A stretch of DNA of 64,000 nucleotides from Roridomyces roridus (lineage: Eukaryota > Basidiomycota > Agaricomycetes > Agaricales > Mycenaceae), in assembly GCA_029378245.1 (NCBI GenBank), contig JARKIF010000004.1:496001-560000 (forward strand), given 5' to 3'. Shown here piece after piece: positions 56,741-64,000 of this stretch. How positions within the stretch are numbered: position 1 is the first letter of the stretch; the number at the start of each line of letters is the position of its first letter. A program made the translations under genes and the position numbers. The notes under the pieces are model-generated. The model was not told the origin of the DNA. It saw nothing but the letters and a program-made list of their open reading frames with translations, and searched no databases.

Positions 56741-59700
56741 CACCTCATAATGTGTACATATCCAGATATGTACTGGCCAGGTCCAAGGTACATATTGCAA
56801 TATCTTTGGGCCTCCCATATATTCATTTAAATGGCTTTTTTCATTAACCGGGGGTCAATAGCGGCATCCCGGCACCCACGATGCCATTGTTTGACCACAC
56901 GGCAAGCTCAACTAAAGCGGCACTCTCGGCATTCAAGCACGGAAAATGATGCAAAAAATGTGCATTAAATAAATACTACTAGAAATTGGCGCCCGCAGGT
57001 GCTTACACAAAATCACCGCGGAAATACAGATTAGGGCCGCCAGCGCCTAATCAAAAAAAAAAAGGGCGACACAGCGAGCGCTGGCCAAAAGCGGTTGCGT
57101 TGATGCCTGCTCGCGCTCTCGCACACGATCCCCGCCCTCGTCGTACGCGCACAATATGCATTAGCGCCGCCAGTGCTTATTGAAAATAAGCAAAGCGGGT
57201 CCGCTAATCTCGGCCTCTCCGCTCACGCGCGCACTGCCCTCATCCTCCTGCCGTCATTGCAGTGATTGCACACGCTCCCCGCCGTCATCGAGCACACCCG
57301 TGCATCTCCTCCACCGCACGCTACCTCCGACGTCCGTGCACTTCCCACTGCTCTCGCCTGTTTCCGTCTCCTTTCTGTCAACACACGATCCCCGCCGTCA
57401 CACGCTCTCCGCCGCCATGCCGCCCGTCGAATCTGTCCTATGCGGGACGACGGGGCCGGCACGGATCGTTCGCGCTGCGAGCACCGAGATGTGAGGGAGG
57501 GGAGGGTCCGCGTGTATCAAACGGGGGAATGTCGAGTACGGACGGAGGCGTCTACGAGGCGGGGCTGAGAATCAGCGTGTCGAAAATGCCGTCCGATTCG
57601 CGGAGACTGCTGAGATGGGGTGCCGAGCGCGGGAGGTCGAATGCAATTCCACAGGGAGGAAATACAGGGTATCTAGAATGTTGGGTGAGTATCAGGGTGT
57701 CAGAGAGAAAGAGAGCGTTACTTACAGGAATTATGCACATGGTGCTTTCTTGGAGAGGGAAGAAGACGGCGTGTGTGTACGCCGAGACAGTGAAGAAACC
57801 CATCGGGGGAGGAGAGAGGGTTTCTGGGGTGTGGCAAAGGAGGGAGCGGACTCGAGGACACCTCAAAGGCCTGATGGGCCCAATGCACATGCGATGGTAA
57901 GGCCAGCGACGGGACCGGGAGGTGCCTCTGCCAGGGAGAAGGAATGGCGTATTGGCGTCGTCAAACGGGGGCTGCCAGCAAACGGCGTGATTCTTGTTAC
58001 TGGCTGGGTTAGAGCTTGTCGTTGTCGACGGCGGGGGAAGGATAAAGTGCGTCCGGGAGCACGGGTAGTGGGAGGACGAGAAGGGATGAGGAGGCAGCGC
58101 AGATGGGCCAGCGAGTCTCGTCGTCACTGCGGTGACTTCATCGAGGTGGGGTGATACGATGTGCCATCGTCAATGTCACCGACAGCCGGGGTTTCGGTGC
58201 TCCAGCGCGAGCTAACAGGCCCCAGTCGGGTGTGGCTTTGAGCAGAGATGCAGAGAACCTAGCTACGGTCAGTCTTGAATCGGCTGTGGAGTAGGACGAC
58301 ACACTCGATTGCCACGTCACCATGCGGTTTTTCATCCCATCATCGCGCCAGGCGTCAGGCGTACAGGTGCAGGAGACGTTGTCGACGAGGTGAGGCCGAT
58401 GTTAGTCGTCGACCAGGTGGAAGGATTGAGAAGGACGACGGTGCTGGCAGAGGCGTTTGCGGTCACATGATTCAATCAACACGATCATGGCTCCGCAGAC
58501 GCCAGTGTTTCTATCCATTCTACTGACATTTATGCCCAAAGCGCACATGAGCAAGTGCCTTACATCCTTCGACACGCCGACTCCAAACTTCTGCTTAATC
58601 CGAGCTTTTCTTAGATGGATTGAAGGATCTTAGACGGCAGTAACTTGAAGTTGAATCTAGATTTCCTGAGCTTTCTGGACTCTATTCCAGTATTCAAATC
58701 TCTGCTATGAGAAGTTCAAGCCGAGTAGGACGTAGTTGGGGACTTGATCTGTGCTCTAGCTGGCAAAAGATGCTGCGTGAGTAACCAGGCTTTGGGGAGT
58801 CGAAATCTCAGCCTCTGTGAGCGCCATGAGTGGACAACTGGTACCTAACGTATTGGGTGAGTCACAAGAGTCTTGGAGAATTTTTCTGGCTTCCTGGAAT
58901 CGTCAGAGGAAAGGCAAGTGAATATAATTTGAAAATGAAAGATTGCGCCGTGGACAGCGTTCCTGGATCATAGGACCTCCGGTATTTCGCGGAATGGGTT
59001 GCCCCATGCTCCATTTACTCGAATGGGATTGAATCTCGGCTGAGAAGAAAGATCGAACATCGATTTAGCGGAAAGAGATTTGACATGACGGAATCACCAC
59101 TAGCTATCTCATCAAATGATTTTTTCCCTGTGAGCTGTGGACACAGTTCGGTCAATCTGAGCATGTATCTGGGGTACTATACGGTATAGGTACTCGATGG
59201 ATTAATTTCACATTTTTACGAGGTGAGGAAGTAACCGAACTCAACATCGAGCTCTCATTGAAAAACCTGAACTGGCAATCACTTGTCAGTCACACCCCAC
59301 TCTCATTGCACTTTCGACCCATTCCACCATGCACACTGGCTCCCTCTTCCTAAATCCTTTTCAAATGGTCAATGAATGTTCTAATGCGACCCCGGAAAAA
59401 TCCTAGATCTCCAGAAGTGTCTCCAAAGTGTACCATGAAGGTAGAAGTGTCGGTGCTGGTGTGATTCTCACACATCAAATTTTATTTCGACTCGTTAACC
59501 ACTGTACACTCTATCTGCTACCCTACCCCTTTTTCAAACCACTTTAGAATGATCTTAAGATGCTCCAGATAGATCCCTGGGTCCCGAAACAATCTCAGTA
59601 TCGCAAACGAGTCTCCATGTGCGGATCTCCGGGATTCTCGGACAATGGTGTCTCCTTGCAGATTTGCGTTTTCGCCTCTCACAAATGCCTCAACGGACTA

Positions 59701-61767
59701 GAATGAATGATGATACGATTCAGGCATAATCTGCATGTATGAAACCAGCCGTGCACTGACTATACAACCACGCTGCAATTGACACGACGGCGTGCACACA
59801 TACCTCGGAATCACACATCCAGCTCCCCTACCAAGGTATCCGGCATCCTATTGGCAGAAACAGTCGTACTAGACACTTGAAGAGGACATCACACACATAC
59901 GACGAGCGCAAATGGGAGCTGCGGGACACAAGTGAATGGGTTCAGCGTCAAACACCACGCTACTCATCCGCTCGATTGTCAATCCACCTTCCTCGCATCG
60001 AAAACCTCATAGCAAAGTGACGGCGGTCGGAAAGGTGTCTGCAGGATGTTCCCTCGCTCTCGTGATTCATCCTGTAGGGGGAATGAGGAAGTGGGTGTAC
60101 GCCGCCGATTTGAGTAATGCTGCCAGTTTGTATCGTTTCGCCGCCAGCTTGTATTGCTTCTCCGCCAGTTCGTTTCGTTTCGTTCCAGGCCAAAAGTCCG
60201 TGGCGAGCGACGTCGGGAGATCTGAGATGCGAGGGACAAGTACCGAGAAAGCCGTTGCTTGTTTGAATCAGACACAGGCGAGTCCCGAACCGAAGAATGA
60301 ACGTTATGGGGACCACCTGTCGTTGGGTTGATATTCAAAACCTCAGTCAGAGGAGAGGCGGGGTAGATCGGATGAGACTCGGCGCAAACACAAGGTGTAG
60401 GGAGCCGCGTGATTTAATCGTCCTAAGGAAACTTGTCCGATGATTCAAATCAATATACAGTCCTTGTATAGCGAACGCACCGGTGTCAGGAAAGAGCTAT
60501 AATGTGTGAAGTGTGCGGATTAAATTGGCACAGACTTTCCCGTTCCGCGTGATTGTAACTCAGATGGATTGAGGGATCTGGCACGTTATTGAGGACATTG
60601 AATTCGATCAGCGGACAACGATGACTAGGTGGTTCGCAAAGCGTTGATATATTCAGGCACAGAGTGTCGATGCAGAGAGTCGACATGTGGCGGGCTCGAA
60701 AGACGTTGGGTGCCAGACTGCGGAGGGGGCCAAGTAGAAACATCTGGTTTGTCCACCAGGGCTCAGTAAAGAACGAGATTCAAGAAACAGCGCCATCCAG
60801 AATCCAGAGGCAATTCTGCAGACTGCAATTGACCGCCGACAGCCAAGCAAAAGTGGCAGGAGAAGTTTGACTCGAGTTTTGAGCAAGCCAAAAAAAGAGA
60901 GGACGGAGGCGAGGCCGCGAGAGTGGATGGAAGGAGTGGAATTCGCGTGGCGAACAAAGCGGAGGAGGGAGAGCAACGGAACGGAACGCGGAGATAACGA
61001 TCAAATACCGAGGTCACGAGAAATCAACAGGCCCCAAAGTGGCGCCACTTTTTTCACCCTCCTCCATAATGGATCCCAACGCCTCGCCATCTCCATCCCT
61101 CTGCCTCCGGTCGTTTTCGTCTCCACAGACTTCCGACTACGATCCAGTCTTCACCCGTCCTTGTGTTTGGCATCCATTATGCGGCATCCGTCCGAGTTCC
61201 TCAGTTCGTCAAGGCCACCCGACTTCCATCCACTCCCGCCCCCCACTCCACAACGGCCCCGGCGCTTTTGCCCGTACACCGTTTCCGTACAGAGTCCAAC
61301 GCAAGCCCCGGGGCTTGCTACTGGCAGCGTGTACACGCCGTCTGCTCCCGGTGTGCCGGGCGCGGGCGGTGCCGCTCGCCCGCGGGGACCTCTTTTTCGT
61401 TCCATTTCGCGGCGCGCTGGCCCCAGTGCTAGCTTTTTACCGTTCCCGTGTGTGGTGCGCTCGCCGCTGCTGGTGCCGAGCGCCTGCCGGCGTGCGGGCG
61501 CCCATTTTATTATTATTATTGATTATATTATTACATTTGATCCACCCGCTGTTTTCTCTATTTTATTATTCCAATCAAAATTGATCCCAAATCACATCCG
61601 ACCGACTTTGATGGCTTATTTGAAGCTCCGAACACATCAAAAATCAGTCCAAGGCCTCACCAATGTATGCCGAGAAGCCGCCAATGGCCTGGAGTGCTGG
61701 CCCAAAGATATCGCAATGCGTACCTGGACTATCACCCATAGATATCTAGATATGTCAACTTAATGAG
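56741..61767. mobile_element. 5.0-kb non-autonomous TIR transposon in an exon (MULE-like)
   Basis: CTGCAAGATG is duplicated at 56731-56740 and 61768-61777 (10 bp). The ends are inverted: CTCATAATGTGTACATATC at left and the complement of CTCATTAAGTTGACATATC at right. About 80 bp are alignable, including GCAATATCTTTGGGCC. The left end has three extra bases (CAC). A second inverted pair, GGCGCCCGCA near 56989 and 61505, hints at a nested element. Many open frames occur, but none has a recognisable domain; I see no transposase. Long target duplication and TIRs favour the Mutator superfamily. Confidence 0.8.
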
Positions 61768-62275
61768 CTGCAAGATGATGGTTGCCGACCCCACACGCAT
61801 CGACTTTGACAACGACGCCGTTCGGAGCGCGGTCACGGTGAGTACACCATCCATCCCATGACCAACTACATCCATTGACTGCACCCAGACGTACCTCGAC
61901 AAGCACCAGGACACCAACAACTTCAAGCCATTTTTCGACAAGACCAAGACTCACGCACGCACAAAGGCCCTCAATCAGCACATCGGTCTGCAAGCCTCGT
62001 ACGCCAAGAGTATCTACCGAACCCAGGTACGTTCCTTTTTGTGTCCCTGCCACGTCGCTTCTGATATGCTTTGGCAGCTTCAGGAGACCCTTCAGTTGTG
62101 CGCGACGCTCGCAACCACCACCATCGTCCGCAAGATGAAGGGGAGTACGGAGAATATCGGACCCATGGACGCTATGCGAACGGTCGTGCTGGTAAGTACT
62201 CCCGATGCACCGATTGCGATTCTTTGCTCACTGTTCCATGAAGCGCGACTTCGCACGGATTAACCCGCATCTGTT

Positions 62276-63883
62276 TGTCGCAAATTTCTTTTTCGGCAAA
62301 TTAGCGCTGACTCGGCCGGATCTGGGCTGATAAGGCGGCCAGCCTTACGGGAGGCTGATATCCTTGATAAATTCCGAATCCGCCGCTGATCAGACGCTGA
62401 TCAGGCTCGTCAGACCTGGTCAGGTCTGAGGGCCTTGTCAGGCATGATAAGGGCTTATCGGGCCTGACTGGTAGGGCAATTTGGAAAGGGATAAAGGGGA
62501 AAAATTCTACTGCTTTCTCTCTTACTGCTCTGTGTCTTCATTTCTCTACTGACTCACTGATCTCACTGTTATGTCCAATTCCTTACTTACGACTTGAGGG
62601 GTTTGAACGAGCTACCTCACGGGAATCTATTTAATTAAATCTAAGAGTGCTAACTACTTGACTACGTGTGCATTGTGACCGGTAAGCAACATGTTCCATA
62701 CATGCTGTAACTCAACTTTTTTCCTGCGGCCTTTCACGTCTCAAACTAAACGGCATCTTTCTGGGGCACTATTTCGCCGCCACATGCTGCAAATGACTGG
62801 CCCTCACACTGGTTGCAGTGCCGCACGGAAAACTTGTTGGTCTCGCGGCTCGCTCGCGGGCTGATGATTGAAACCTTGATCCGCTGCAGTGCCACTGACG
62901 TCACTTGGCCAGCACGACCACCGACCCCTTCCTGGGTTCTATCCTGCGCTATCCCTCGGGCCCAAGCCGCGATACGCCGGGTACATGCGTTTACGCGTCT
63001 TTCCCTGCTGTCGCCGCTGCAGGTGGCCGAGGTCTAGACACTTCACGTGAGACGATTGGAAGTTGATCAGTGGAAGTGACACTGATTGCCAGTTACGACG
63101 AAGGAGTCCAAGGAGCGACTTATGTGTCTATGTGTCCCCGCCCCTTCCTGTTTCCACAGCATCCCTTCTTCTGCCCCGCCGCTCTCGCTCTCTGTATTCC
63201 CCGTGTTTCCTGCGTCACTTTGACTCCGAGACTCATCCGAGTCGTTCTCGTCCTCTTCCTGAATCCTCGTCTTCCTCAATTCGCTCCCCCTCCATCAGCG
63301 ACGCGATCGTATCTCGCAGTGCTTTTGCTGAGGCCCTAGCTCCTATCACGCGACGCAGAGTCGCGTCTCCGTGTGCGGGAACAACGCCTCGTCCCATGGC
63401 ACGCGGAGCCGCCTCCACGCTTGTGCACTGCCAGAACGAGTGGTCTTGCTGTTGTTCAAGAGGCGAAACGGAGCAACTGGACTCCACGCACGTTGTGGGA
63501 CAGATCTTTTTGTCTTCTCTGAGAAGGCTGACTTCACTTTTCTCTTCGTCATGTCGCTTGCAGGTGAACCTCCATCTTCTGATTGACATAGTCGACAGGG
63601 ATATATTCCTGCGTCACCTCAATGTCGAGAAACATGTATGGTATCGAAAGATGATCGAATAAATACATCGAATTAGAGAACTTAGACCTGACCCCAATTG
63701 TGCGAATATTGCATGATCAGCCCTGACAGTCGTCTGACCACCGTCTGACCAGATTCTGATGACTGCTGACTACCCCTTATCCTGTCTGACTGGCCTGATA
63801 TGCCATGGTCTGGCCAATATCGTGCCTGTTCAGCAGCTGATATGGATGTAAGGGCTTATCGGGCGAAAAAGAAATTTGCGACA
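62276..63883. mobile_element. 1.6-kb TIR transposon with subterminal repeats
   Basis: TGTCGCAAATTTCTTTTTCG at the left is perfectly inverted at the right end (63864-63883). TT is present on both sides (62274-62275 and 63884-63885), as target duplication or coincidence. Both subterminal regions (about 62310-62480 and 63715-63860) are packed with CTGATMAG, TGATAAGG and GTCAGGC-type words. No transposase frame. It interrupts the host gene between codons for HL and FKSEEG. Confidence 0.82.
62598..62695 (-). other. tRNA-like sequence inside the 1.6-kb transposon
   Basis: Minus-strand reading has an A-box-like TAGTCAAGTAGTTAGC and, about 50 bases on, a B-box-like CGTTCAAACCCC. I could not fold a proper cloverleaf, so it may be a decayed tRNA or SINE relic, or chance. 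Confidence 0.2.
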
Positions 63884-64000
63884 TTCAAGTCCGAGGAAGG
63901 CCACAAACGTACCCGTACCGACGATGGGGACGTGTCCACACGCAAGTCTGCTCGCGGAACCGACGAGGGAACGTGCTGGAAACAGTTTGAAGCATACCTT

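Larger units (their letters stand above)
56111..64000 (+). pseudogene. Unknown multi-exon gene split by two transposons
   Basis: Host coding parts: 56111-56660, 56714-56740, 61778-61837, 61889-62026, 62078-62191, 62244-62275, then from 63884 to beyond the window end. Joined across both insertions, minus one target copy each, the frame is continuous. One example is a sequence starting MVADPTRIDFDND right after the 5.0-kb element. The N-terminus is Asn/Ser/His-rich with two SSDDWHG repeats. Next come helical segments (YLKFEQTLERNNVTRAMAEP, TTYLDKHQDTNNFKPFFDKT) and a basic KRTRTDDGD region. An extra G near 56424-56427 shifts the frame before HVVRHIFSFVYLKF. I do not recognise the family. Confidence 0.72.

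Noticed and set aside
57262..57900. ORFs of 190-210 codons on both strands in the 5.0-kb transposon
   Set aside because: Ser/Pro/Arg-rich, overlapping in opposite directions and without domains.
60867..61763. 298-codon ORF near the right end of the 5.0-kb transposon
   Set aside because: Low-complexity GC-rich stretch; it runs into the terminal inverted repeat and has no recognisable domain.

Overview
The window is nuclear DNA from a filamentous basidiomycete, most likely an agaricomycete mushroom. The genes carry many short (about 45-60 bp) GT-AG introns. There is a secreted dye-decolorizing peroxidase, a calpain, a lineage-expanded family of F-box proteins, chromodomain Ty3 and Ty1/copia retrotransposons, and a dense load of DNA transposons. 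No operons, CRISPR arrays, rRNA genes or convincing tRNA genes were seen.

Layout: 1-3.4 kb holds the end of an F-box gene and DyP peroxidase copy 1 (minus strand, 8 exons, 503 aa, intact). 3.4-30.4 kb is one huge interrupted inverted repeat. Its left arm (3406-9827) and right arm (19018-30408) each carry three F-box loci in mirror order. The 9.2-kb centre holds a TIR transposon, another F-box gene, a 14-exon calpain and a JJJ1-like DnaJ gene. The arms have been invaded separately: a 5'-truncated chromodomain Ty3 element in the left arm, and a complete Ty1/copia element plus a 1.3-kb insertion in the right arm. Each arm therefore preserves the empty sites of the other arm's insertions. 30.4-38.0 kb is a repeat field: a TA-flanked TIR element, one copy of an 846-bp repeat, and two LTR-like elements that abut or split F-box genes. 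38.0-42.5 kb repeats the F-box plus DyP cassette of the window's start in direct orientation; DyP copy 2 carries a frameshift. 43.5-55.6 kb holds a 13-exon transposon-type gene, a complete Mutator-like element with perfect 9-bp target duplications, and a small unknown gene. 55.6-64 kb is one unknown multi-exon gene split by two transposons, a 5.0-kb one in an exon and a 1.6-kb one in the next readable exon, plus a one-base frameshift.

Two processes dominate: amplification and decay of F-box genes (at least nine loci or fragments, nearly all broken), and mobile-element insertion whose target-site duplications can be read from the sequence. The genes that look functional are DyP1, the calpain, the DnaJ gene, the central F-box gene, the copia polyprotein, possibly the Mutator-like transposase, and the 180-aa gene at 55 kb.

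Exon coordinates were worked out by hand from splice consensus and frame continuity. Similarity statements rest on reading the sequence and on knowledge of the families, not on searches.
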